From: Myrmaecium sp. VS I D KN 1
Taxonomy: Eukaryota; Ascomycota; Dothideomycetes; Valsariales; Valsariaceae
Direction: 5' to 3'
NCBI GenBank assembly: GCA_019775845.1
Contig: JADQAV010000005.1
Location: 1 to 64,000, forward strand
Length of the DNA: 64,000 nucleotides
In this document: positions 39,301 through 50,116 of the stretch, in pieces
How the letters are laid out: the number at the start of each line of letters is the position of its first letter
Numbering within the stretch: the stretch's first letter is position 1
Notes under the pieces: generated by a model
The model's database searches: none
What the model saw: only the letters and a program-made list of their open reading frames with translations
Told to the model about the DNA's origin: nothing
Translations under genes and position numbers: made by a program

Positions 39301-41332
39301 ATGCTCGTTATTACTCCAAAGCGGAGCTAGATGGACTGTGGGATCTTGCTCGGTACATCTTCCGGACCGTGATGATTCATATGGGCAAGGTTGAGAACAT
39401 CACCAGCGAAGTACGTACCAGCGTTTCCCGGTCGATTCCCAAAAGCGTCAGAGATCCGCTAGAGGTTATCAAGGCATTCGCGATGTGGGTCGCGTGGAAA
39501 CGTGGGAACGAAAACATCCCAGAATGGGCTCACCCTGACGCTTTGCTGCCTGAAATTGGCGAATTAAAGACAACGAAAAAGCACAGCGCGGCAACTCTTA
39601 GGAAGATGGAGCGCAAGGCTTTCATTGAAGCGTATCGAGTCGCCCCAGATCGGCAATCGGCTCGACAACGAAATAAGGCCCAGGAGGCTAGTACAAACGG
39701 GACTTCTGTGAACGGAGAGTCCCCTACACCACAACGAGCCACTGTTGTGGCTCAGAAACACCTCAGCACGCCGAAAACATCCCAGTTGGGGCCGAAGAGG
39801 ATAGCTTGCGATAACTGCAGAAAGCGTAGGATCCGTTGTAAGCACAAGGATGAGCTCGCTGCGTCTCAAGGTGTGAACGGCAATAAGATGGTCGCTGTAG
39901 TCATCCCTCCGCTCCAGCATGATGGCCAAACAACACAAGCTTCGGCTGGCCATAGGGCATCCTTAGGGGATGTTCAGTCTTTCATAGATGGTAACATACT
40001 GCCTACAGATGGCATCATGGACGCATCCGACCATAAACGTGGCAGAACGAAAGCATGCAATGACTGTCGCAAGAGCAAGGTAAGGGACTACGGACTGTAT
40101 CTGGAATTTCGATCTGACTTGAACTTTAGCGACGATGTATCCATGACGAGTTCGGAAATATCGACCCGATAAAAGCTCAAGAAGCTCCTGTGCCACGGGG
40201 CTCTGTGTCTAGCAAGAAACGCAGAGTAAGCGAGGGCGAATACGCCCATACAAGCAAGAAGGCCAGAATGTTGCCACCTCCACCATTTTCCGACGCAAAT
40301 CATGCAGAAGGGGAAATCAAGGACAACATATTTGCCGGGCCATCGTTCGGACCTAGTATGCAAGGCGCCGCTCCCGGCTTCGAAGGCACCTCTCAGCCTC
40401 CCGCCGAGGATCAGCCCATGCTAGATTCAGAACCGATTATGAGGGATGCGCAGGTCCCCCAAGAGCAGATCAAGGAGCTTCAGCAGCAAGCCATACTCGC
40501 CGAGCAACTGCAAGCACACGCCCATGCTGCCATCCACACTGTCGAGGCGGTAAGCCAGGCATCTCCTGCAGCTCCAGAGGCTTCGGACCACCGGGACGTC
40601 TCTACCGATCCTGAGTATCCGCGCCAAGAGCATTCCACCGCTCAGACGACGTCTGAGTTGCCCTATCCGCAAGGAGAACTTGTACAGAAGGGGCTAGATA
40701 GCCCAATAATAGCAACATCGGCCCCGATGCTCTCCACGGAGGGCCATCAGCAGCAAGATACACCACGAATCGATGCTGACGATCATGCGGACTCGGCGAG
40801 GGACGGACGGCGTTCTTCCCCGCTGAGTGAACCACCAAAATCCCCCAGCTCGCCTTCTCCTTCGAGTCGGGCCCATGAAGCCAACGAGAACAGGCCAGCA
40901 GAAGCAAGTTCTCGTGTGCCAGAACAAGCAAGCCCGGCTTCACCGAAGACGCCCTTCCGACATTCATCTCGGCAGTCAAAGCCGGTAGAGCGTTATACAG
41001 CGGAAGCTTATGAGCATCACCCTCCCCAATCCACATCCAGTCGTAGGCGTTCTGCTCATACCCCGTCAAGAGCTGTTAAATTCGGCTATAGGGGCAAACA
41101 GCAGAGCCCTACAAACTCTCATTCCCCGCTGCTATCCAAGAAGCGAGACAGCAAAAGTGAAGCGAGTGGGAAGGCCGACCGACGCCGCAGTCGTGCAGTC
41201 AGTGGGGGCGCTGCCAGCATGAGCCCGGGAGCCACTGGCGGCGTGAAGACGGAAACGGACGAGCAAGCCAGTCTGAAACTAGCCATGGCGCTTGCAGGTC
41301 AGGAGTTTGGTCTCCGTTCGCGGAGGAGCTGA
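36349..41332 (+). CDS. jhd1: JmjC histone demethylase JHD1 with PHD finger
   Basis: This is a 2-oxoglutarate/Fe(II) dioxygenase of the KDM2/Jhd1 family, which demethylates H3K36 (known for the family). Three exons, 36349-38020, 38071-40079 and 40130-41332, give 1,627 residues. The N-terminal ~490 residues are disordered. A PHD finger follows at about 497-550 (CAGC, CDGC, WFHFAC, CWNC). The JmjC domain spans roughly 740-900, with iron ligands H795 and D797 in DFHIDFG and H867 in GWIHAV, and the 2-oxoglutarate lysine region VKGKKTFFF. After it come two CX2CX6C motifs (cysteines at nt 39806-39838 and 40056-40138) separated by about 72 residues; the second is split by an intron exactly after CRKSK. 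The basic/acidic C-terminus is disordered. The start is the first in-frame ATG, MAMNSFKPSSLDPRF. Confidence 0.94.
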
Positions 41333-42447
41333 CGGCTCACTCTATTGCGCGAGCCCAGAGGCGAAGGCTTGTATTGTGCCTGGGGGAGCTGGACTTCTTC
41401 CTTCCAACCAAGCTGGACTCCTTTCGGGGATCCCCACAGGTTTCAGAGCTTTTGCAGCTCTTCTTTTCTCATACATTGTATTTCCCATTCTTTCTACCTT
41501 CTTTCATCGGTCGCTATCTCTATTACCGGGGATTTGGCATTTCGGGGCGCGGGGGCCGGCTGGTTATATTTCTCTCGGCTTTTGAAGGCGTTTTCGCAAG
41601 CGGCTATAATTTCTATTCCGTGATTTGCTTTGGTCCTCTTTCTTATTCCCTTGTCCCGCTTCACGTTGTAACTGTATTTCTCGCGCTGGGTTTAGTGGCT
41701 GGGTGTCAGGAAGACCTTTAAGAACGGAGAGGTCAGACATGGCGTAACCGGCACACGACATGTTGCTGAGGCTATACCCGTCAAATATATACATCACGGT
41801 GGACCTGGTTTCGAATTTGCTCTATTCTGTTCGGATCTCGCGTGTTGGGAGATGGCTTACCGGACTCGGTGTCACTATAACTGACATCTCCCTGTACTTC
41901 ATCGTAGTCTTAATATGGTAGAAATCATCTTCTAGGAACATTTACCCGATGATTTCTAGTAATGGCGTCGATTTGGCTTAATTCTGCTCACCTACCTTAT
42001 AGAGTCACCTTTCAAAGGCCTTATCTCTGCGCTGGTCCATAACACAAAAAATGCATCTATGAGGTTTCATGTGCCTTGTGAAACGGGAGGTTCACCCTAC
42101 AGTCGCAGAGCTATATACCAAGAACTTCCAGCCCAACGGGGCAGGAGTTCAAACGGTGATCGAACGAAGCTTGTCAGTATATAGGTGCGTTCGGCATGCA
42201 CTGCAAAAGTGCACACCGCCCCGGACGCTTCAATGCTCCCATCTCCGATATCCGGCTGCGTCTTCAGCGTTGGATCGTGCCTCCGCGGAAGCACTGATAA
42301 TGCGGGTCGGTGGGTCGAGGATCCGCAGCTCCAACGCAATGTGCCGAGGCATGATGCTGCTAGACGAGATATATAATGATGCACCTCCGTACATCATCAC
42401 GGTACGTCGAGGGCCCAATAGACAGATACGATACCTACACGAACACA
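41333..42447. other. Intergenic region, JHD1 / dehydrogenase
   Basis: The first part is T-rich and probably 3' UTR of jhd1; the rest is upstream of the dehydrogenase. Open frames here are short and unconvincing. Nothing else was recognised. Confidence 0.45.
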
Positions 42448-43437
42448 ATGACATCAACTGCTCCCACACTCAGCACCCCGTCTTCGTCCGACGCCTTTCA
42501 GGATTCGTCCTCTCGTATAGCCCTCGTTGGTGCCGGCACCATCGGCCTCTCCTTCGCCGCTCTTCACCTTCCATTTCTCTCCTCGCCCAGCCAGCTGTCG
42601 ATCTACGACACCCGGCCGGACATCGTGGCTTTTTCGCAGCAGAGCCTGCGCACCTTCCTCCCCAGCTCTCAGCATCACCTGATCGACGGCATCAAGTACC
42701 CCACGGATCTCGCCAGCGCCGTGGCCGACGCCACCGTCGTCCAGGAGCAGCTCCCAGAGAACGTGGCGTTGAAGCAGAAGGTGTGGGCCGAGATCGAAGA
42801 GCATGCTCCCACCTCCGCGCTGCTCTGGAGCAGCACCTCGGGCGTGCCGGCCTCCGTCATGTCAGCGGCCATGAAGGAGAAGGGCCGGGTGATCGTCGTG
42901 CATCCATACAATCCGCCGCATGTGATGCCTCTGCTCGAGGTGGTGCCGTCGCCCGGCACCTCCCAAGCCGTGGTGGATGCAACGATGTCCTTCTGGCGGC
43001 AGCGGGGCAGGGAGCCCGTGCTGGTGAAGAAGGAGGTGAAGGGCTTCGTGGCCAACCGGCTCGCCCTCGCGCTCTTCCGGGAAGCCATCCACTTGGTCAA
43101 AGAAGGCGTCGTGGGCGTGGAAGACCTGGACAAGGTTGTGGAGTCGTCGATGGGTCCGCGATGGGCGGTCAAGGGACCATTTGGGAGCTACGCGATGGGC
43201 GGCGGTGAGAAAGGTCTGGAAGGCCTGATGGCGAATGTCGGAAGGACTTTGCAAGCCGTCTGGGATGACCTGGGCACTCCCAGCATCGGAGATGGGCAAG
43301 GGTGGGAGGAGAAGCTCTTTGGCGACGTGAGGGAGGCTTATGGTGACATAGGCAAAAGCGCGGAAGCTGTTACGGCGAGAGATAGAACAACGAGGAGGGT
43401 GCTGGACGTCGTCAAGGAAGAAAAGTCTAAGAAGTGA
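42448..43437 (+). CDS. 3-hydroxyacyl-CoA dehydrogenase family protein (lambda-crystallin/L-gulonate dehydrogenase-like)
   Basis: This is an NAD-dependent short two-domain dehydrogenase. Single exon of 329 residues when started at MTSTAPTLST; an upstream in-frame ATG at 42376 would add 24 residues unlike the family. The Rossmann motif GAGTIG lies near residue 29, followed by an acidic residue (IYDTRP) that would bind the adenosine ribose of NAD. The family's catalytic histidine context is present in VVHPYNPPHVMPLLEVV, and the second domain starts with VKGFVANRLALALFREA. The substrate cannot be read from sequence: the closest resemblance is to the lambda-crystallin branch, which in other organisms oxidises L-gulonate or acts on carnitine-like 3-hydroxy acids, rather than to mitochondrial fatty-acid enzymes. 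No targeting signal is obvious. Confidence 0.85.
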   Translation: MTSTAPTLSTPSSSDAFQDSSSRIALVGAGTIGLSFAALHLPFLSSPSQLSIYDTRPDIVAFSQQSLRTFLPSSQHHLIDGIKYPTDLASAVADATVVQEQLPENVALKQKVWAEIEEHAPTSALLWSSTSGVPASVMSAAMKEKGRVIVVHPYNPPHVMPLLEVVPSPGTSQAVVDATMSFWRQRGREPVLVKKEVKGFVANRLALALFREAIHLVKEGVVGVEDLDKVVESSMGPRWAVKGPFGSYAMGGGEKGLEGLMANVGRTLQAVWDDLGTPSIGDGQGWEEKLFGDVREAYGDIGKSAEAVTARDRTTRRVLDVVKEEKSKK

Positions 43438-44000
43438 TGAAGCTTGAAGGAACGGGTGGATGGCATGATGCATAAAGTAAATTTTGAATTTCTTTAAAAT
43501 TTGTAGCTTACATATTCCTACTATGGCAGAAGCACTGAGAATCGTGAAAATTAGCTTAGCTTCAAGACTACGAATCTCGAGGAAAGCTCCTCCACGGTTA
43601 ATTGATGTTGAAGGGGAAATTGCTCCTTGACCGGATCAAGAGGCAAGTCTTTGTTATTGTATTCAGTTCAAAGGGGGGGCGTGAGGTTGGCGGTGCTCAG
43701 CCTTGTCACATGCAAGGGGGTCGGAATGGCTTGCCCAATCAACCATCACCCTGACATCATCCTTCACCGCACCGCCTCCCGTGTGGCGACAGCTCTCCGA
43801 CCTTGATTTATACTCTGAAGTACTCCGGTAGAGCTTTCCCCGCATCTTCTCCTACCTGTCCTCTCACGAAATCATACAAGACAGAAGAAGGAACTCAGTC
43901 TCCCTCTTTCATCGACCTCACACTACTACAGACAAATACCCTACAAGTCTTTCTAAGGAACGCTACAGCTACCGTACACAAGTCTACTTTGAGGGCAACA
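43438..44000. other. Intergenic region, dehydrogenase / WW protein
   Basis: This 563-bp region upstream of the WW-domain gene ends in a leader rich in C, T and A. The frame upstream of the chosen ATG stays open to about 43803. No separate gene was recognised. Confidence 0.45.
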
Positions 44001-44906
44001 ATGACCTCACAGCAGCCACCAACATCGCCTTCGATGTCCGGAGACCAACCTCCCAGCTATGAAGCTGCGACGCGGCAGACCCATCACGTCTCGCGGAACG
44101 GTATCTCTCCGTCGCGCCGGCGATCCATGGAAGATGAGCAGCGCCCGCTGCCCCCCGGCTGGATTCGCCAATACGACCCCGCCTCCCAGCATCAATTCTT
44201 CGTCGACACCAACGCCAACCCTCCCCGCAGCATATGGCACCATCCGGAGGACGACGAGCAGTATCTGAGCACGCTCTCGGCAGATGAGCGCGAGCGTCTC
44301 AAGCGCCTCCATCGCAGTCTCAGCCTTGCCGACATTGAGGCCGAGAGCAGCGACGACGATGCCAGCAGCGTCGCTGGAAATCACGGCGGCAGCAGCAAAG
44401 CCAAACCGAAGGCCCCGGCCGCTGCCGGCGGCGCGGGCGGAGGTAGCTCCAGCGGACAGCGCCCCTCCATGCTCGACGCCGACAACGAGGTCCACGGCAT
44501 CCACCGGTTCGGTCGCAAGATGAAGGACAAGGTGACGGGCACAACGCACCAGCAGCGGATGCAGGAGCGGTCCCGGCGCGCGGAGGAGGAGCGGAAGGCG
44601 TACGAGCTCCACATGAAGGCTCGCCAAGCCATGATTCGGGCCATGGAGACGGGGGAGCCTCAGTTCCTTTGCAAGGACCGCAACGGGGACGACCTGTACA
44701 TCAAGCCGCCCCCGACGTACAACCAGGGCATGGGCACGTCATCGTACGGCTACACCCCATACGCGTACGGACCCGGTCGCGTTGTCTACTCGGCCCCCTC
44801 GTATCCGTACGCGAGACCGTACGGGTTCGGGTACGGCGGCGGTTACGGCTTCCCGTTGCTGGGCGGCATGCTAGGCGGCGCGATGCTGGGAAGCATGCTC
44901 TTCTAA
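44001..44906 (+). CDS. WW-domain protein with Tyr/Gly-rich tail (Wwm1-like)
   Basis: Single exon of 301 residues. A WW domain lies at about residues 48-83 (PLPPGW near the first Trp, then HQFFVDTNANPPRSIW), suited to bind proline-rich ligands. A PPSY motif upstream (about 17-20) could itself be a WW ligand. The middle is Ser/Asp-rich, then a charged helix (RMQERSRRAEEERKAYE). The tail is rich in Tyr, Gly and Pro and ends in a glycine-zipper-like hydrophobic run, GGMLGGAMLGSMLF. Yeast Wwm1, a WW protein that binds the metacaspase Mca1, has the same broad plan, so a related role is plausible, but this is inference from layout. An upstream in-frame ATG at 43803 exists but lies in leader-like sequence. 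Confidence 0.82.
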   Translation: MTSQQPPTSPSMSGDQPPSYEAATRQTHHVSRNGISPSRRRSMEDEQRPLPPGWIRQYDPASQHQFFVDTNANPPRSIWHHPEDDEQYLSTLSADERERLKRLHRSLSLADIEAESSDDDASSVAGNHGGSSKAKPKAPAAAGGAGGGSSSGQRPSMLDADNEVHGIHRFGRKMKDKVTGTTHQQRMQERSRRAEEERKAYELHMKARQAMIRAMETGEPQFLCKDRNGDDLYIKPPPTYNQGMGTSSYGYTPYAYGPGRVVYSAPSYPYARPYGFGYGGGYGFPLLGGMLGGAMLGSMLF

Positions 44907-45941
44907 AGAGGAACGGGAAAAGGGCCATCTTATGGATCCTCTACGGACGGCATAATGGTCTGCAACCGCGGGGAATAACGGCCAGATGTTTTTCTTTTTG
45001 ATGAGCTCTTGATGGATACAGGTCGGAGACAGAAAGTCTTTTCCTTCTTTCCCTTCTTCGTCTTCTTTATTCTTGCTTTCCTTTCTTTTCCCCTCTAGTA
45101 ATTCTTCCGGCGACTGCCTTGTTTGGCTTTTTCATTACTTTTCGATATCCCCACGATGCCTCGAGGGAGCAAGGAGATGACGGAGGTGGACGAAGCTACA
45201 GCTCTTGATGATCTCGGTCACTCACGAATGATGATAACAAACTCCTAAAATACCGCTTTCCATTGCCTTCTGTTGTTTCGTTAAGCTCTGTGGGCCTGTG
45301 ATAAATTTTACAATCTTCCCCTCACCAAAAGCACCTGTTCACGAGTCCTCTGCTGCACTCCGCTCAGAATACAAAACGACCATGATACCGGCAATCAACG
45401 ATATATGGTGCAACTTTGTGGATGTTAGGGATCCAACCCCACCCCCTTGTACGCATCGGAAAGTGGGGAAAGGGTCCCCCGAGAGATTTCCTTGTTGAAG
45501 TTATACGAACGGCTTCACCCCATGCTCGCCAACCCCCTCCAACCCATATGGTCTCCCGAGGGGGGGTTTCGGGATTGGAGGCTTTCGAGCGTAACGGAAC
45601 AGAACGAAGGGCCTAAGGGAGATACGAGGATAGTGTCGCACCCGCTCATAGAGATCCTCGTCAAGGCCCAGACCCGGGCTGGCCATGATCCCTCAGCCCT
45701 TTATGATGCCCAGGGCGATGGAGAGACTAGCCCCAATTATGAAGGAGTCCTCAGGATTGATCGCGATTCGCCATGAAAGGAATACGCGCCAGCTGAGAAT
45801 TCTTCGAGGCATGCGTCTCGACCGGAAAGTGAGAGCGTCTGTATCCAAACCGGAAGCGGAAGTGGGAAGGTTCGCTGGCGGACGGCATTGTAACATGCAA
45901 CGTGATCCGGTAGCTCACGGTAGCACGTTCGACTTCCTCGC
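44907..45941. other. Convergent 3' intergenic region, WW protein / GPN3
   Basis: About 1 kb between converging genes, with T-rich sequence after the WW gene. Overlapping open frames at 45298-46032 have no family resemblance. No RNA gene was recognised. Confidence 0.45.
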
Positions 45942-46847
45942 TCACTCATCGTACTCCATGTCCGCAGGGGCCTCGTCGTTGGGCTCCCTCGGCTCCTGCG
46001 CTTCGTGGTACTGGATGGCGTCATCGATGTAGCTCAAGATCGCGGTGAGGCTGTCCTCGTCCTGCGCGTCGAGCTGCAGGAACGAGACCATGGCGAAGTC
46101 GTCGATCAGCTGGGCGACCGCGCGGTTCAGCCGGTGGAAGGAGGCGCCGGCCATGACGTTGGGCACGGCGAGGGGGTCCGTACCCGCTCGCTGCTTCTTC
46201 TCCTCCTCCTCCGTCTCGAATTCGAGCTTGCGAGCCGGGTCGTCGTCGAGCAGGCCGACGTCCGGGTCGATGAAGCGCTTGAGCTCGCGACGGGCGACCT
46301 GGCCCTTGATCAGGTCCATCTTGCTGAGGATGTTCACGTGGGGGATCTCGAGCATAAGCATGGCGGACATGGCGGAGAGGGTGCCGGCGAAGAACTTGGG
46401 CCGGTCGACGACGAAGGTACTCTCGAGCAGGTAAGCGGCGCAGAGGTGCATGTTCAGGCTGCCGCGTGACAAGTGCTTGACGAGGGTCGGCAGAATGGGG
46501 ACGTGGGTGTAGAGCTCGATCTGCCCAGGCATGTCGAAGATGACGAGGTACTCCTCCGTGACCTCCTCGAGCGGCTCGGTGAGGAAGTCGAGGTTCTCGA
46601 GCAGGAACTCGAAGCAGTAGATCAGGCCGCCGTTCGGGCCGAGACCCATCTCCTCCATGACATCCTCGAGAGAGATGAGGTCCTTGATGTCGATGTCGGG
46701 CTCGTAGGCGAAGTCTTCGGCGGCGGGATCGAGGTTGACATAGTAGCAGGAGCGGCGGTTGTGCTGGAGATGCTGGATGAGGGCGGAGCAGAAGGTGGTC
46801 TTGCCGGCGCCGGCAGGCCCGAGGATGAGGGTGCCGAACTTGGACAT
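45942..46847 (-). CDS. gpn3: GPN-loop GTPase 3
   Basis: Gpn3 is a small GTPase that with Gpn1 promotes assembly and nuclear import of RNA polymerases II and III. Single exon of 301 residues from MSKFGTLILGPAGAGKTT, whose P-loop lysine is residue 16. The family-defining Gly-Pro-Asn insertion is in GLGPNGGLIYCFE at about residue 71. The G3 region reads FDMPGQIELYTH, and the guanine-specificity motif is SKMD. The C-terminus is acidic and variable. A 38-residue in-frame upstream extension (to 46961) is hydrophobic and unlike the family, so it was not used. It is slightly longer than the yeast protein because of an acidic/lysine-rich insert before GTDPLAVPN. It is head to head with the SAM synthetase gene. 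Confidence 0.95.
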   Translation of the reverse strand: MSKFGTLILGPAGAGKTTFCSALIQHLQHNRRSCYYVNLDPAAEDFAYEPDIDIKDLISLEDVMEEMGLGPNGGLIYCFEFLLENLDFLTEPLEEVTEEYLVIFDMPGQIELYTHVPILPTLVKHLSRGSLNMHLCAAYLLESTFVVDRPKFFAGTLSAMSAMLMLEIPHVNILSKMDLIKGQVARRELKRFIDPDVGLLDDDPARKLEFETEEEEKKQRAGTDPLAVPNVMAGASFHRLNRAVAQLIDDFAMVSFLQLDAQDEDSLTAILSYIDDAIQYHEAQEPREPNDEAPADMEYDE

Positions 46848-47442
46848 TGGATGTGGAGAGAGGAAGGACGAGGAAGAGAGAATGTAGAGTATACTGTATG
46901 ATACTAGTAGTGTGATGGTTGTGGTGAAGGAGAAGTTAATCAGCCCAAGAGTGCCAGGCAACCAGCAGATTCGGCGGATTCACGACCGGCGGGGACTTTG
47001 AGGTTGTCAACTGCCGGGGACCTTTTCTGCCAGGCACGGCCGGAAAGCGGCAGGCGGTGAGGGCCGGACTGCTCTCAGATGTCGTGCTCGATGGTTCGAG
47101 CGCCCGGGCGGTTCGGTGAGTTGATCGGAGCCTGACAGGAGGGGCCAAAACTTGGGCGGAGCGGCGCAGTGATTGGCCGGACTGGGGTGAAAAAAAACGG
47201 AAAAAAGTTGATCGGAGGCAGAGCAGAGGGCCGAGCACGCCAAAGCCCGGCAACATGCCCATCCTTCTTCCCTCCCGCCATATATCTCCGCCAAATTCCC
47301 CCGTCCCCTCTCCTCCCCTCACTGCTCTTACTCCTCCTCCTCTTCCTCCTCCCTTTACTTCTTCTTCTTCTTCTCCTTCTCCCTCTCCCTCTCCGCCTAC
47401 CTCACCACCACCAACCACCTCTCACCTCACTCGCATCTCAAG
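46848..47442. promoter_or_regulatory. Divergent promoter region, GPN3/SAM synthetase
   Basis: 595 bp between start codons. A reverse CCAAT box (GATTGG, 47171-47176) sits near the middle, a TATA-like ATATAT lies near 47281, and a long CT-rich tract (about 47300-47400) directly precedes the SAM synthetase start, as in many highly expressed fungal genes. Assigning these to one gene is inference. Confidence 0.6.
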
Positions 47443-48896
47443 ATGGTCGCTGTCAACGGCACCTCCCCTGCCGTAAGCCTCCCCATTTCCCATTCACCGA
47501 CCCCACCTCTGCTCGAATTTCTCCAAACGCACGCGGAGAAAGAAGGAAAAAAAGTCGCCGAACCATCGCCCATGCTGACAGCCTTTCCCCTCACAGAACC
47601 AGGGCACTTTCCTCTTCACCTCCGAGTCTGTCGGTGAGGGTCACCCTGACAAGATTGCGTGAGTCGCCTCCAATTCCTCACCTGTCGCTTTTCCCCAGTC
47701 CTATCTTCCGTTCTTCCGTTTTCCCAAGCCGCGCACAACTGCCGAAAGCGAAAGAATCCACCACGATCAAAACAAGAACCCCACTTCTAACGCGCTTCTT
47801 GCTCTATAGCGACCAGGTTTCCGATGCCGTTCTCGATGCCTGCCTTCGCGAGGACCCCTTCTCCAAGGTCGCTTGCGAGACTGCCACCAAGACCGGTATG
47901 GTCATGGTCTTCGGTGAAATCACCACCAAGGCCCACCTCGACTACCAGAAGATCATCCGTAACGCCATCAAGGACATTGGCTACGATGACTCCAGCAAGG
48001 GTTTTGACTACAAGACCTGCAACGTTCTCGTCGCAATTGAGCAGCAGTCTCCCGACATTGCTCAGGGTCTCCACTACGACGAGGCCCTCGAGAAGCTCGG
48101 TGCCGGTGACCAGGGTATCATGTTCGGCTATGCCACCGACGAGACCCCCGAGCTCCTTCCCCTCACCCTTCTCCTGTCCCACAAGCTCAACTCTGCCATG
48201 AAGGAGGCCCGCGTCAGCGGTGAGCTTCCCTGGTTGAGACCCGACACCAAGACCCAGGTCACCGTGGAGTACAAGCACGACGGCGGTGCCGTCGTTCCCC
48301 TCCGCGTGGACACCGTTGTCGTCTCTGCCCAGCACAGCGAGGCCATCACTACTGAGGAGCTCCGCAAGGAGATCCTGGAGAAGATCATCAAGAAGGTCAT
48401 CCCTGCCAAGTACCTCGACGACCGGACCATCTACCACATCCAGCCTTCCGGTCTTTTCATCATCGGTGGTCCTCAGGGTGACGCCGGTCTCACCGGCCGT
48501 AAGATCATCGTTGACACCTACGGTGGCTGGGGTGCCCACGGTGGTGGTGCTTTCTCTGGCAAGGACTACTCCAAGGTCGACCGTTCTGCCGCCTACCTTG
48601 GTCGCTGGATCGCCAAGTCCATCGTCGCTGCTGGTCTTGCCCGTCGTGCCCTCGTTCAGCTCTCCTACGCCATTGGTGTTGCTGAGCCCCTCTCCCTCTT
48701 CGTTGAGACCTACGGCACCTCTGAGAAGACCTCGGACGAGCTCGTCAAGATCATTCGTGACAACTTCGACCTCCGCCCCGGTGTCATTGTCAAGGAGCTC
48801 AACCTGACCAACCCCATTTACTTCCAGACCGCCAAGAACGGCCACTTCACCAACCAGTCGTTCACCTGGGAGCAGCCCAAGCCCCTTAAGTTCTAA
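47443..48896 (+). CDS. sasA: S-adenosylmethionine synthetase
   Basis: This enzyme makes S-adenosylmethionine from methionine and ATP in the cytosol and supplies methyl groups, for example to histone methylation. Three exons, 47443-47472, 47597-47658 and 47810-48896, give 392 residues. The first two exons encode [10 protein letters not shown] and [20 protein letters not shown], so most of the N-terminal active site (GEGHPDK) lies in a 62-nt exon. Exon 3 carries [12 protein letters not shown], the family signatures [15 protein letters not shown] and GGGAFSGKD, and ends with WEQPKPLKF. Codon use is strongly biased toward C-ending codons typical of highly expressed genes. An alternative start upstream in the CT-rich leader is rejected because it would replace the true first two exons. 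Confidence 0.97.
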
Positions 48897-50116
48897 GTGG
48901 CCCATGCAACTGGCGTGGCATGGTTCAACCCCATGCCGCGCATTCGACATCTGCCATGTAGTACCATCATGAGATTACGAGCCAAGACATGCATGTCCAT
49001 TCCAAGAAAAAGACAAAAGCGATTTTTTAAGACGGGATTTCCAAAGAGAACTGCTTTCAACAAGTTCCAAGGCGTTGGTGGGTCAATCGCATACACATGG
49101 AATCACACGTGAAGGGGATACCATATCTATTTCCGGCTTTCCCTTGCATTTTCTTTTATCTATCTGAGAGGCACACACCGGTTGAAAAGTGCTTTCTTCG
49201 GTGTGCGGGTGAGGGCAAGGGAAGGAGAGGGCGTGAAAGCGTGAGTGAGTGAGTGGGTGAGTAAGTGAGCAGTGTGTTGTCATTCAACATAGAGAGATTT
49301 TGGATCGCGGATAAATACCCCCCCTTGTTCCGACTTAACGTCGGCCAAACAAGCTTCCTTTTCTGTCATGTCTTTTCGTTGTGCTCCGCAAAGCGAAGCA
49401 AGCATCAACACAAGGGGTTGTGATTATGTCCTATGTAATAGAGGGAACGAAGAAGATTGGTCCGCTTGGATAAAACCTGCCCGTCAATCGGAGGCGATTG
49501 CTGCCGTGCACTGGGGCAAATCTCTGACTCTGGTGATAAGTGGTCAGTAGTGACCGTGAGGTTGACCGCGTTTCCCCATGCAGAGCGAGTCTTTGGTCCA
49601 AGACGGCCGTCTGCTCGAACTCAGATCCTGCGGTAGGACTGAAGAGAGGCTGGGCAGGATTGACTGACGGACATAAGCTGCCCCTTTCCTTTCATCCGCC
49701 TTGCCTTCTCTTGTCTTTTGCGTCCTCAGCATCGGTCGCCTTGTCTCATCCCCATAGCCGGTCACCGCATCTTGTCTCAAGTCGTAGTTTGCCGGTCACT
49801 TCCCGCCTATGCCGCCCGGTTGGGTTGTCCAATGCTGCTCGCGCATCTGGTCTGACTCTCTTCGGCTTCACAAACGCGTTCTTGTCCTTTGTTCACTCTT
49901 TCCTATCCGAGCTCAGCCTGTCCAAACCTCACACCGTCACTTCAGTACTCCGATAACCGGAGCTCTCTATATTAGAACAGCTCTTCCTCTTTGCAACCTC
50001 GCCATCTACTGTCCACACACTCTCCACTTCAAGCCTACCTCGCCGACCAAGGTTTCTGAGCTACTGTGGTCCGCAACCTTGGCTGCTCTTCTCCATTCCG
50101 TACGCCCATCCTCAGC
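48897..50116. other. Intergenic region, SAM synthetase / IMPase-like
   Basis: 1.2 kb holding the SAM synthetase 3' UTR and the upstream region of the next gene. It contains a GTGAGTGAGTGAGTGGGTGAG simple tract (about 49240-49270). Open frames at 49540-49956 are low-complexity and unconvincing. Confidence 0.45.

Noticed and set aside
42376-42447. Earlier ATG for the dehydrogenase
   Set aside because: The extra 24 residues are unlike the family N-terminus; the later ATG gives a normal start.
42069-43208. 379-residue plus-strand open frame
   Set aside because: It overlaps the dehydrogenase in another frame and is Arg/Gly-rich, as expected from a frame-shifted GC-rich gene.
47787-48950. 387-residue minus-strand open frame
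   Set aside because: Antisense shadow of SAM synthetase; Val/Leu/Gly/Asp-rich low-complexity composition.
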